Program-made: the position numbers and the translations under genes
Source of the DNA: Chromatiales bacterium
Lineage (GTDB): Bacteria > Pseudomonadota > Gammaproteobacteria > Chromatiales > Chromatiaceae
Assembly: GCA_024639625.1 (NCBI GenBank)
Contig: JAHEIA010000139.1
Location: 1 to 7,894 of the forward strand
Length of the DNA: 7,894 nt
Direction: 5' to 3'
Notes under the pieces: generated by a model
Told to the model about the DNA's origin: nothing
Databases searched by the model: none
What the model saw: the letters and a program-made list of their open reading frames with translations, nothing else
Shown here: positions 1 to 7,198 of the stretch, piece after piece
Layout of the letters: each line of letters begins with the position of its first letter
Numbering within the stretch: the first letter of the stretch is position 1

Positions 1-50
1 CGGGGCGACCCCGCCTGGCTGATTCTTGATCGTTGCAGGTGACCGCTCCC

Positions 51-719
51 ATGAACCCTTTTCTGTATTTTGTCGACAGCCTGAGCACCTGGATGGGCAA
101 GGCATTTGGCTGGACCATTCTGATCCTTACGTTGGCGACCTGTTACGAGGTCTTCGTTCGCTATATCCTCAACGCCCCAACCACCTGGGCATTCGACGTC
201 AGCGTGCAGATGTACGGGGCGCTGTTCATGATGGCTGGCGCCTACACTCTGTCCCGCAACGGCCACGTGCGCGGAGACGTGATCCACCGCCTGTTGCCAA
301 TCCGGGTCCAGGCGGGAATCGATCTCACGCTCTACATCCTGTTCCTGCTGCCCGGAACCTTCGCCCTGATCTACTACGGTTACCAGTTCGCGAGCGATTC
401 CTGGTCCTACAAGGAAGTGAGCTGGAATAGTCCCGCCCGCATCCAGATCTATTTTTTCAAGACCTTGATCCCGATCGCCGGCTTCCTGGTGCTGCTCCAG
501 GGTATCGCCGAGGCGGTGCGCTGCGTCATCTGCCTGCGCACCGGAGCATGGCCGCAGCGCCTCGAGGACGTGGAAGAAACCGAAACCATGTTGAAGCACA
601 AACAGGAGGAAGAGGCCAGACTGGCCGATGTGGAAGAGGACATCATCCAGGTTCAAGATGAGCTGAAAGATGAGATCCGCCCGGACAACAACGCGAAAAA
701 TCAGGGGAACGATCGATGA
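51..719 (+). CDS. dctQ: TRAP transporter small permease (DctQ family)
   Basis: This encodes the four-helix small subunit of a tripartite ATP-independent periplasmic (TRAP) transporter, which pairs with the large permease in the inner membrane for Na+- or H+-driven uptake of an organic acid or similar solute. The 222-residue product has hydrophobic segments near residues 21-40, 52-69, 90-112 and 138-160. The stretch after helix 2 (AYTLSRNGHVRGDVI, about 64-78) is typical of the family. I chose ATG at 51 because AGGTG (37-41) lies 9 nt upstream; an in-frame TTG at 33 is an alternative adding six residues. The stop overlaps the dctM start (ATGA). Residues about 168-213 form a highly charged, mostly acidic tail that looks like a cytoplasmic coiled coil; many DctQ proteins end soon after helix 4. 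The substrate is unknown because the binding-protein gene is outside the window. Confidence 0.93.
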   Translation: MNPFLYFVDSLSTWMGKAFGWTILILTLATCYEVFVRYILNAPTTWAFDVSVQMYGALFMMAGAYTLSRNGHVRGDVIHRLLPIRVQAGIDLTLYILFLLPGTFALIYYGYQFASDSWSYKEVSWNSPARIQIYFFKTLIPIAGFLVLLQGIAEAVRCVICLRTGAWPQRLEDVEETETMLKHKQEEEARLADVEEDIIQVQDELKDEIRPDNNAKNQGNDR

Positions 720-2062
720 CCGATCCGCAAGTCGCCATCTTGATGCTGGGCCTGTTTATTCTCATCGTTCTGCTGGGTTTTCCGATCGCGTTCACGCTCA
801 TCGCCATGGGCCTGGGCTTCGGCTACTATGCCTACGCGCTGCCGAACCAGACGGAGAACTTGCTCGACAACCGGATCTTCGACCTGTTCGTGCAGAACAC
901 CTTCTCGGTGATGTCGAACGAGGTGCTGGTGGCCGTACCCCTGTTCCTGTTCATGGGTTACATCGTGGAACGGGCCAACATCGTCGACCGGTTGTTCTTC
1001 AGCATCCAGCTGGCGACCCGCCATCTGCCCGGCTCCATGGCAGTAGCGGCCCTGGTGACCTGCGCTTTGTTCGCCACGGCCTCCGGCATCGTCGGCGCAG
1101 TGGTCACGCTGATGGGCCTGCTGGCATTCCCAGCGATGCTAAAGGCGGGCTATGACCGCAGGCTGGCCAGTGGAGTTATCTGTGCCGGCGGCACCCTGGG
1201 GATCTTGATCCCACCCAGCATCATGCTCATCGTCTACGCGGCCATCGCCCAGGTATCGCCGGTGCGCCTGTATGCTGCTGCATTGTTTCCCGGGATGCTG
1301 CTCGCAACCATGTACATCATCTACGTGGTCACGCGCGCCTACCTCAATCCCAGGCTGGCGCCCAAACCCCCGGAAGAGGAAGTGCCGAAAATCAGCCTGA
1401 TCGCGCTGCGCCTGCTGACCTCCTTCGTGCCGCTCGCGGCCCTGATCATGGGCGTGCTAGGCTCGATCCTGGCCGGCATCGCCACCCCCGCCGAAGCGGC
1501 CGGCGTCGGTGCCATGGGGGGCTTACTACTCGCCGCGGCCTACCGGGCACTCACCTGGCAGCGGCTGAAGGAGGCGGTGTTCCTGACCGCCCGCACATCC
1601 GCCATGGTCTGTTGGCTGTTCGTGGGCTCCTGGACTTTCGCCTCGGTCTTCTCCTATCTCGGGGGCCACGGGCTCATCGAGCATTGGGTCCTCGGTGCCG
1701 AGCTCGGACCGATCGGCTTTCTGATCCTCGCCCAGCTGATCATTTTCCTGCTCGGCTGGCCGCTGGAGTGGAGCGAGATCATCATCATCTTCGTACCCAT
1801 CTTCCTGCCCATGCTCACCACCTTCCAGGTGGACCCCCTGTTTTTCGGCATCCTGGTCGCGCTCAACCTGCAAACCTCGTTCCTGACGCCGCCGATGGCC
1901 ATGTCAGCGTACTACCTGAAAGGGGTCTCCGGAAATCTGGTGGAGCTGATCGAGATCTTTCGCGGGATTCTGCCCTATCTCGCCATCGTCATCCTTTCCA
2001 TGGTGATCGTATACACCTTCCCAGGAATCGTGCTGTGGTTGCCGGAATATCTGTTTGGCTAA
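716..2062 (+). CDS. dctM: TRAP transporter large permease (DctM family)
   Basis: This is the large, transport-catalysing membrane subunit of the TRAP transporter. The 448-residue product is hydrophobic throughout, consistent with the 12 or so helices and the usual length of about 425-450 residues. Family landmarks are visible: VLVAVPLFLFMGYIVERA (about 70-87), the loop GTLGILIPPSIMLIVYA (about 159-175), and GIATPAEAAGVGA (about 254-266). The ATG at 716 overlaps the dctQ stop by four bases, so the two are probably translationally coupled. A 37-nt gap without an obvious terminator leads to the amidase gene, so co-transcription is likely. The remaining partner, the periplasmic DctP-type binding protein that sets specificity, is presumably encoded upstream of base 1. 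Confidence 0.96.
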   Translation: MTDPQVAILMLGLFILIVLLGFPIAFTLIAMGLGFGYYAYALPNQTENLLDNRIFDLFVQNTFSVMSNEVLVAVPLFLFMGYIVERANIVDRLFFSIQLATRHLPGSMAVAALVTCALFATASGIVGAVVTLMGLLAFPAMLKAGYDRRLASGVICAGGTLGILIPPSIMLIVYAAIAQVSPVRLYAAALFPGMLLATMYIIYVVTRAYLNPRLAPKPPEEEVPKISLIALRLLTSFVPLAALIMGVLGSILAGIATPAEAAGVGAMGGLLLAAAYRALTWQRLKEAVFLTARTSAMVCWLFVGSWTFASVFSYLGGHGLIEHWVLGAELGPIGFLILAQLIIFLLGWPLEWSEIIIIFVPIFLPMLTTFQVDPLFFGILVALNLQTSFLTPPMAMSAYYLKGVSGNLVELIEIFRGILPYLAIVILSMVIVYTFPGIVLWLPEYLFG

Positions 2063-2099
2063 CCCGCGGAACTTCATCGGCCTCGCATAGGGGATCGCC

Positions 2100-3425
2100 A
2101 TGAAGCCCAGCGAGCTCAGCGCCGCAGAGGCCGCGGCGGCGATCCGCGTCGGCGAGCTGACCTCCGAGGAGCTGGTGCGCAGCTGCCTGGAGCGGGTCGC
2201 AGAACGCGAACCCGACGTACAGGCCTGGGCCCATCTCGACCCCGAGCTGGCCGTGGAGCGCGCCCGGGACGCGGACCGCCGGCGCCGTTCGGGCGCCTCT
2301 CTCGGCCCTCTGCACGGGGTGCCCGTAGGCGTGAAGGACATCTTCGACACGCAGGATCTGCCAACGGAGAACGGTACCCCACTGCACGCAGGCAGGACTC
2401 CCGCCTATGACGCGACCGCAGTCGCTCTGTTACGTCGGGCAGGAGCCGTCATCCTAGGCAAGACGGTGACCACGGAACTGGCCGTCTACGCACCGGGCAA
2501 GACCCGCAATCCTCGCGATAGCGAACGCACCCCGGGCGGGTCGTCGAGCGGCTCCGCAGCCGCGGTGGCAGACCACATGGTGCCGTTGGCGCTGGGGACC
2601 CAGACCAACGGCTCGTTGATCCGACCGGCCTCCTACTGCGGCGTCTTCGGCTACAAACCGAGCTTTGGTCTGATCTCCCGCTACCGGGTCCTCACCCAGT
2701 CGCGCTTGTTGGACCATGTCGGGTTGTTCGCCCGCTCGCTGGCGGACCTCGCCCTGTGCGCCGAGCCGCTGATGATCTTCGACGAACACGATCCTGACCT
2801 TAAGCCGCGCATGCGTCCTGCCCTGAGCCACTGCCTTGCCCAGGAGCCCCCCCTGGCCCCGCGCATCGCCTTCGTCCGCAGCCCGGTGTGGAGCCAGGCC
2901 GACCCCGACGTGCGTGACGGGTTCGCCGAGCTTTGCCCGCACCTAGGCGGTCGGGTGGAGGAGGTAGAGCTATCCGCGAGCTTCGCCCAAGCACTCGACT
3001 GCCACCGCATCATCATGGAGACGGACCTGGCGATCAGCTTGGCGCGGGAGTTTGCGCAGGGTAAGGAAAAGATCAGTCCGACGCTGTGCGAGATGATCGA
3101 GCGCGGGCGCGAGTACCGGGCCATCGACTACAAACAGGCGATCGCCAGCATCCCTGTGCTGTTGGGCGAGCTGGAAGAGATATTCACCGACTTCGACGCG
3201 ATATTGACGCCGGCAGCCACGGGCGAGGCGCCACTAGATAGGTCGTCGACCGGCAGCCCCGTATTCTCTACCCTGTGGACTTTGTGCGGGCTTCCGGCAC
3301 TCAGCCTGCCTCTCCTGCAGGGATCCAACGGCATGCCCATCGGGGTGCAGCTGGTAGCCGGCCGCGGGGACGACGCCCGTCTGATGCGCACCGCGCGCTG
3401 GGTGCTGGAGACACTTGCGGCCTGA
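2100..3425 (+). CDS. Amidase signature family hydrolase
   Basis: This is a cytoplasmic amidase-signature hydrolase that cleaves a carbon-nitrogen (amide-type) bond using a Ser-cisSer-Lys triad. All three elements are visible in the 441-residue product: Lys79 in PVGVKD, cis-Ser148 in TPGGSSSGSAA, and nucleophile Ser172 in TQTNGSLIRP, followed by the family's CGVFGYKPS. The segment PIGVQLV near the C terminus is also typical. The ATG is preceded by AGGGGA at 2089-2094. It is unlikely to be the tRNA amidotransferase subunit GatA: no gatB or gatC is adjacent and it follows TRAP permease genes. Its position suggests that it hydrolyses the imported compound or a derivative. Subfamilies such as allophanate hydrolase and aryl or aliphatic amidases cannot be separated by eye, so the substrate is unassigned. 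Confidence 0.92.
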   Translation: MKPSELSAAEAAAAIRVGELTSEELVRSCLERVAEREPDVQAWAHLDPELAVERARDADRRRRSGASLGPLHGVPVGVKDIFDTQDLPTENGTPLHAGRTPAYDATAVALLRRAGAVILGKTVTTELAVYAPGKTRNPRDSERTPGGSSSGSAAAVADHMVPLALGTQTNGSLIRPASYCGVFGYKPSFGLISRYRVLTQSRLLDHVGLFARSLADLALCAEPLMIFDEHDPDLKPRMRPALSHCLAQEPPLAPRIAFVRSPVWSQADPDVRDGFAELCPHLGGRVEEVELSASFAQALDCHRIIMETDLAISLAREFAQGKEKISPTLCEMIERGREYRAIDYKQAIASIPVLLGELEEIFTDFDAILTPAATGEAPLDRSSTGSPVFSTLWTLCGLPALSLPLLQGSNGMPIGVQLVAGRGDDARLMRTARWVLETLAA

Positions 3426-3467
3426 GAAGGTTCGCGAGCGCACCAAGGCGAAAGATCGAGATTCTAT

Positions 3468-3473
3468 AGGAGG
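3468..3473 (+). promoter_or_regulatory. Strong Shine-Dalgarno site of the small membrane ORF
   Basis: AGGAGG lies 12 nt before the ATG at 3486 and is the best match to the anti-Shine-Dalgarno sequence among the + strand genes here. It supports real translation of the 55-codon frame that follows. Confidence 0.75.
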
Positions 3474-3485
3474 CGCTGAAAACCT

Positions 3486-3653
3486 ATGATCAATTTCATT
3501 ACGGGCCTACTGGCCATGGTGTTGTTGACGCTGTTCGCCGGCGGGCTTGCGATGTCGATCGGCTCCATTGAAGTCGGCTTGGTCGTGGGCTTCGTTCTGC
3601 TCCTTTCCTACGTGGATTTTTTCGAGTCGCTGCGCAAGCGCACGAATCACTAG
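3486..3653 (+). CDS. Small two-helix membrane protein, unknown function
   Basis: A 55-residue protein that I do not recognise by name. It starts MINFITGLLAMVLLT and has two hydrophobic stretches, about residues 5-24 and 29-43, joined by a short turn with Ser-Ile-Gly-Ser-Ile-Glu. It ends in a basic tail (SLRKRTNH), so by the positive-inside rule both ends may face the cytoplasm. Evidence for coding is the strong AGGAGG site, the hydrophobic helix pattern, and its place 60 nt after the amidase in the same direction with no terminator between. It is the last gene before the convergent glxR gene. An accessory role for the TRAP permease or a membrane anchor is possible, but that is inference only. 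Confidence 0.72.
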   Translation: MINFITGLLAMVLLTLFAGGLAMSIGSIEVGLVVGFVLLLSYVDFFESLRKRTNH

Positions 3654-3716
3654 GGACCGGTTTCCCGAGGACAAGCCCGAGGCTGACGATCCCGCCGTGG
3701 GCGATCGGCTATCGGG

Positions 3717-4604
3717 TCAAGCGACCTCGTGACCGGCCAGGGCCTCCAGCGCCTTGACGAGTGCCGAATGGTCCAGATCCGCCCCCCCATCCCGGGCGCT
3801 GCACGCATTGAACAGCTCCTGCGCCGTAGCGGTATTCGGCAGGCTGAGCCCCAGGGCACGGGCTCCCGACAAGGCCAGGCCCAGGTCTTTCTGGTGCAGG
3901 GCAATGCGGAACCCGGGCTCGAATGTCCGCTTGATCATGCGCTCGCCGTGCACTTCCAGAATCTTGGAGCCTGCGAAGCCGCCCATCAGAGCCTGGCGAA
4001 CCCGGGACGGGTCGACCCCCGCCTTGGAGGAGAACAGCAGCGCCTCGGCCACGGCCTCGATGGTCAGGGCAACCACGATCTGATTGGCCACCTTGCAGGT
4101 CTGACCGGCTCCATTGTCGCCGACCAAGGTGATGTTCTTTCCCATCCGCTCGAACAAGGGCCGAGCCCGCTCGAACGCGGGTTCACTGCCCCCCACCATT
4201 ATGGTCAACGCCGCCGCCTTGGCGCCCACCTCACCCCCGGAAACCGGCGCGTCGAGATACTCGCAGCCTCGCTCGCGGATGCGCGCTGCAAACGTCTGGG
4301 TCGCGATCGGAGACACCGAGCTCATGTCGATCACCAGCTTACCGGCGCTCAGGCCTTGGGCAACACCCGCCTCCCCAAACAGAACAGCTTCCACATCCGG
4401 CGTGTCCGGCACCATGAGGAGGATGATGTCGGCCCGCTGCGCCACCTCCGTGTGGCTGCGGCACTCCACGGCTCCACCGGCCAGCAACTCCGGCGGCAGC
4501 GCGGCACGGTGCCGAACCAGGTACAGTTCATGCCCGCCGGCTTGCAGGTGCTCCGCCATCGGGCGACCCATGATCCCCAAACCAATAAAACCGATCTTGC
4601 TCAT
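3717..4604 (-). CDS. glxR: GlxR-type 2-hydroxy-3-oxopropionate (tartronate semialdehyde) reductase
   Basis: This is an NAD(P)H-dependent beta-hydroxyacid dehydrogenase, probably reducing tartronate semialdehyde to D-glycerate. The 295-residue product has the nucleotide-binding loop GFIGLGIMG (5-13), the substrate motif DAPVSGGE (118-125), catalytic Lys171 with Asn174 in CKVANQ, and Lys239 in ALHQKDL. Long runs such as QALMGGFAGSKILEVHGERM and IKRTFEPGF match my memory of E. coli GlxR closely, and KVANQ fits tartronate semialdehyde reductases better than 3-hydroxyisobutyrate dehydrogenases, which usually have KxxNN. An MmsB role is still possible because the upstream gene is mmsA. GAGGG lies 7 nt before the ATG. 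The gene is 39 nt downstream of mmsA on the same strand, so the two are probably one operon. Its 3' end faces the small membrane gene. Confidence 0.9.
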   Translation of the reverse strand: MSKIGFIGLGIMGRPMAEHLQAGGHELYLVRHRAALPPELLAGGAVECRSHTEVAQRADIILLMVPDTPDVEAVLFGEAGVAQGLSAGKLVIDMSSVSPIATQTFAARIRERGCEYLDAPVSGGEVGAKAAALTIMVGGSEPAFERARPLFERMGKNITLVGDNGAGQTCKVANQIVVALTIEAVAEALLFSSKAGVDPSRVRQALMGGFAGSKILEVHGERMIKRTFEPGFRIALHQKDLGLALSGARALGLSLPNTATAQELFNACSARDGGADLDHSALVKALEALAGHEVA

Positions 4605-4643
4605 ACTGTCGCCCTCGTCATTGCAGTGGCTCGTGCCGGGTGC

Positions 4644-6143
4644 CTATTTCATCGTTGGCATGTGGAAAGCGGCGCCTTCGCGGACACCGGTCGGCCAGCG
4701 AGAGGTCACCGTCTTCAGCCGCGTATAGAACTGAACCCCTTCCGTGCCGTGGATGTGTATGTCACCGAACAGACTGTGTTTCCAGCCGCCGAAGCTGTGA
4801 AACGCCATGGGTACCGGGATCGGGACGTTGATCCCCACCATGCCGGTCTGAACTCCGCTCGAGAAGGTGCGCGCCGTGTCTCCGTCTCGGGTGAAGATCG
4901 CGCTTCCGTTGCCGTACGGATGGGCGTTCACGAGCGCGAGGCCGGCGTCAAAATCCGGAACGCGCACCAGGCACAGAACCGGTCCGAAGATCTCCTCACG
5001 ATAGATGCGCATTTCGCTGGTCACCCGATCGAACAGACAGCCACCGAGGAAAAACCCGGCTTCGTATCCGGCGACCCGGGCGTCGCGCCCGTCGACCAGG
5101 AGTTCGGCGCCTTCCTGGACACCCACTGCCACATAGTCGCGCACGCGCTCCAGGTGTGCGCCGCTGATCAACGGCCCCATCTCCGCTTGCGGGTCGTCCG
5201 CCGGGCCAAGCCGCAGGGCCTCGACCCTCGGCCGCAATCGCTCGATCAGCGCGTCCGCAACGGCATCGCCGACCGCCACTGCCACCGAAATCGCCATGCA
5301 GCGCTCTCCGGCGGAACCGAAGGCGGCGCCCATCAACGCATCGGCGGCTTGACCCAGGTCCGCGTCGGGCATCACCAGCATGTGGTTCTTCGCTCCACCG
5401 AGGGCCTGCACCCGCTTCCCGTGCGCAGTCCCCGTTCGCTGCACATGTTCCGCTACCGGGGTGCTGCCAACGAAACTGACGCCGGCCACCGCGCGGTGTG
5501 TGAGCAACGCGTCCACCGCCTCGCGTTCGCCGTGCAGCACATTCAAAACACCCTGCGGGAGACCGGCTTCGGTCAGCAGTTCGGCCAAGCGCAGGGAAGT
5601 CGAAGGCACTTTCTCCGACGGTTTTAAGACAAAGGTATTTCCGCAGACGATGGCCAGCGGGAACATCCACAGGGGCACCATAGCGGGGAAGTTGAATGGG
5701 GTGATTCCGACGCAGACACCGAGCGGCTGGCGCATGCAGTGGCTGTCTATGTCGCGCCCGACGTTTTCCGAAAAAGAACCCTTGAGCAGGTGCGGCGCAC
5801 CACAGGCGAACTCAACCACCTCCAGCCCGCGAATCACGGAGCCTCGGGCATCGCTGTGGATCTTGCCATGCTCGCGCGATACCAGCCGGGTCAACTCATC
5901 GAGGTGCGCATCCATCAATTCCTTGAAGCGGAACATGATCCGGGCGCGATGCAACGGCGGCGTATCCCGCCAATCGGGAAACGCCGCGGCCGCGGCCTCT
6001 ACCGCTCGCCCGGCCTCGGCGGCATCGGCGAAAGGGACCTGGCCAGAGACCCGCCCTGTGGCGGGGTTGAACACGTCACCCAACCGCCCACCGGACGACG
6101 GAACCCTTTGTCCATCGATATAATGCGGAATTAGATGCGCCAT
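4644..6143 (-). CDS. mmsA: CoA-acylating methylmalonate/malonate semialdehyde dehydrogenase
   Basis: The enzyme oxidises methylmalonate semialdehyde to propionyl-CoA, or malonate semialdehyde to acetyl-CoA, with NAD+, CoA and CO2 release. It acts in valine, inositol, beta-alanine and pyrimidine breakdown. The 499-residue product has the usual family length. Landmarks are TPFNFPAMVPLWMFP (about 148-162), FVLKPSE (171-177), LGGAKNH (248-254) in place of the general-base Glu region of hydrolytic aldehyde dehydrogenases, catalytic Cys282 in GSAGERCMA, EEIFGPV (383-389), and the C-terminal VTSRW typical of MmsA. I chose the ATG at 6143 (MAHLIPHYIDG), preceded by GAGGA at about 7 nt. The frame stays open to 6230, but the extra 29 residues do not resemble the family. 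It is followed by glxR 39 nt downstream. Confidence 0.96.
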   Translation of the reverse strand: MAHLIPHYIDGQRVPSSGGRLGDVFNPATGRVSGQVPFADAAEAGRAVEAAAAAFPDWRDTPPLHRARIMFRFKELMDAHLDELTRLVSREHGKIHSDARGSVIRGLEVVEFACGAPHLLKGSFSENVGRDIDSHCMRQPLGVCVGITPFNFPAMVPLWMFPLAIVCGNTFVLKPSEKVPSTSLRLAELLTEAGLPQGVLNVLHGEREAVDALLTHRAVAGVSFVGSTPVAEHVQRTGTAHGKRVQALGGAKNHMLVMPDADLGQAADALMGAAFGSAGERCMAISVAVAVGDAVADALIERLRPRVEALRLGPADDPQAEMGPLISGAHLERVRDYVAVGVQEGAELLVDGRDARVAGYEAGFFLGGCLFDRVTSEMRIYREEIFGPVLCLVRVPDFDAGLALVNAHPYGNGSAIFTRDGDTARTFSSGVQTGMVGINVPIPVPMAFHSFGGWKHSLFGDIHIHGTEGVQFYTRLKTVTSRWPTGVREGAAFHMPTMK

Positions 6144-6275
6144 GGTTTTGTCCTCGCGCTGCGGCTGCGTTGGATCCGGTCGCGAACAACTGTAGCGGTT
6201 TCTTGCGAAAACCGACAGGGAGGCGCGCACCGCAAGCGGGAGCTCCCCGATCGCACACTGCGAAAAAATCTCCTG
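6144..6275 (-). promoter_or_regulatory. mmsA leader with a 19-bp inverted repeat
   Basis: This 132-bp non-coding stretch separates the methyltransferase stop from the mmsA start and is the likely place for the mmsA-glxR promoter. It contains a perfect inverted repeat, CGGTTT (6196-6201) and AAACCG (6209-6214), with a 7-nt spacer, 53-71 bp before the ATG. On the - strand a weak -10-like TACAGT follows the repeat directly, so a protein bound there could control transcription. No convincing -35 box or terminator hairpin is visible. The GGGAGCTCCC palindrome near 6238-6247 is a second, shorter symmetric element. Confidence 0.35.
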
Positions 6276-7178
6276 TCACCGCGATTCGTTCACCGCCAAG
6301 ACCGGTTTCCCAGCAGGCAGGGTCGCGTAACAATCCGCCACATAAGGGCCCAGCGGACCATCGCTCTCGTCGTAGCGGCGGGTCCGCACCTGGTAACCGA
6401 ATCGTTCGAAGATGGAACCGAACTCAGTGACCGATACCGGAAAGTCCCTTTGCCGCATGTGCTGCGCGGTGCTCTCCACGCCGAAGTGCTCAGCGCCACA
6501 CTCGATCAAGAGACGGCGCATACGCTCGATATAATCCAAGCGCCACGCCGGATCAACGGCGTCTCGATCCTCACGGACCCGAGGCGCGCCGAGGTTCGCC
6601 TCCAGCAAACGTTGCGGATGGACCAGCGCCATGGACTCCTGCGGATCGTCCGGATTTACCTCCGGACGCCTTCGATAAGCCCGGTTATCAGGCCGGTAGA
6701 CATCATGACTGAAGAACAATCCGCCCGGCTGCAAAAGCGGCCGGAGCTGGTGCGCAAGGAAGGAGATCTCATCGGGCGTCCCGTGATGCAGATTCATCCC
6801 GCTGAATACCAGCATATAGCTACCGGATAGCCCCAAGGGCGGCAGATCCCACGCATTACCCTCGATGATCCGTACCACCGGGACATTCGCGGGAAAGGCA
6901 AAGGTCTCGCCGGCCGACGCCACCTGATCCGGATTGATGTCGATGCCCGTGTAGTGAAAGGTCTGGTCTGGGAAGGACGCCATGGTCTCGGCAACAGTTT
7001 CCGGCCAACCCCCGCAGGCGAGATCCAGAACCGCCAGGGGTTCGTCACCGGGCGCGCGGGAGACCAGCGGTCGCAATGCCGCCCGCAGCGCCGCAGCCGC
7101 TTCTCGGTGGAGCAAGGCATTGGACTCCATCACGAAGCGATAGAAGCCGAAACGACTGAAGAGTTCCTCACGCTGCAA
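6276..7178 (-). CDS. Class I SAM-dependent methyltransferase, unknown substrate
   Basis: The fold is a Rossmann-type SAM methyltransferase. From the chosen start the 300-residue product has motif I VLDLACGGW (50-58), the acidic end of strand 2 in YTGIDINPD (Asp80), GNAWDLPP (107-114), the strand 4 region MLVFSGMNLHH (122-132), and LLQPGGLFFSHDVYRPD (148-164) as the post-motif segment. A C-terminal region of about 130 residues that I do not recognise may set substrate choice. I chose TTG at 7178 because GGAGG (7188-7192) lies 9 nt upstream. The frame continues to a TTG at 7238, and the first ATG (Met17) would drop the N-terminal helix. I cannot name the substrate. It lies upstream of mmsA on the same strand, but the 132-bp gap suggests a separate unit. 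Confidence 0.82.
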   Translation of the reverse strand: MQREELFSRFGFYRFVMESNALLHREAAAALRAALRPLVSRAPGDEPLAVLDLACGGWPETVAETMASFPDQTFHYTGIDINPDQVASAGETFAFPANVPVVRIIEGNAWDLPPLGLSGSYMLVFSGMNLHHGTPDEISFLAHQLRPLLQPGGLFFSHDVYRPDNRAYRRRPEVNPDDPQESMALVHPQRLLEANLGAPRVREDRDAVDPAWRLDYIERMRRLLIECGAEHFGVESTAQHMRQRDFPVSVTEFGSIFERFGYQVRTRRYDESDGPLGPYVADCYATLPAGKPVLAVNESR

Positions 7179-7187
7179 CAGGATATT

Positions 7188-7192
7188 CCTCC
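7188..7192 (-). promoter_or_regulatory. Shine-Dalgarno site deciding the methyltransferase TTG start
   Basis: Read on the - strand this is GGAGG, 9 nt before the TTG at 7178-7176. No in-frame ATG has a comparable site, so this supports a non-ATG start. Confidence 0.6.
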
Positions 7193-7198
7193 GCCCCC

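Noticed and set aside
26..430. A 134-codon + strand frame overlapping dctQ in another frame
   Set aside because: Its product is Pro/Arg-rich without family features, while the dctQ frame shows the expected four hydrophobic helices.
2100..3425. Amidase gene as gatA of the Glu-tRNA(Gln) amidotransferase
   Set aside because: There is no gatB or gatC neighbour, the gene follows TRAP permeases, and the nucleophile region (TQTNGSLIRP) differs from the usual GatA form with DTGGSIRQP.
3687..3707. Possible terminator hairpin between the convergent operons (CGATC...GCC GTG GGC GATCG)
   Set aside because: The stem has a two-base bulge and no T-tract follows on either strand, so it does not qualify as an intrinsic terminator. 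Some termination signal is expected in this 63-bp gap, but I cannot show it.
3729..5627. A 632-codon open frame on the + strand, opposite glxR and mmsA
   Set aside because: It is antisense to two clearly recognisable enzyme genes, its translation resembles no family I know and has the His/Arg/Gln-rich composition typical of mirrored GC-rich codons, and it has no ribosome-binding site of note.
6135..6830. A 231-codon + strand frame opposite the methyltransferase
   Set aside because: The - strand frame shows intact SAM-binding motifs; the + strand product has none and looks like an antisense shadow.
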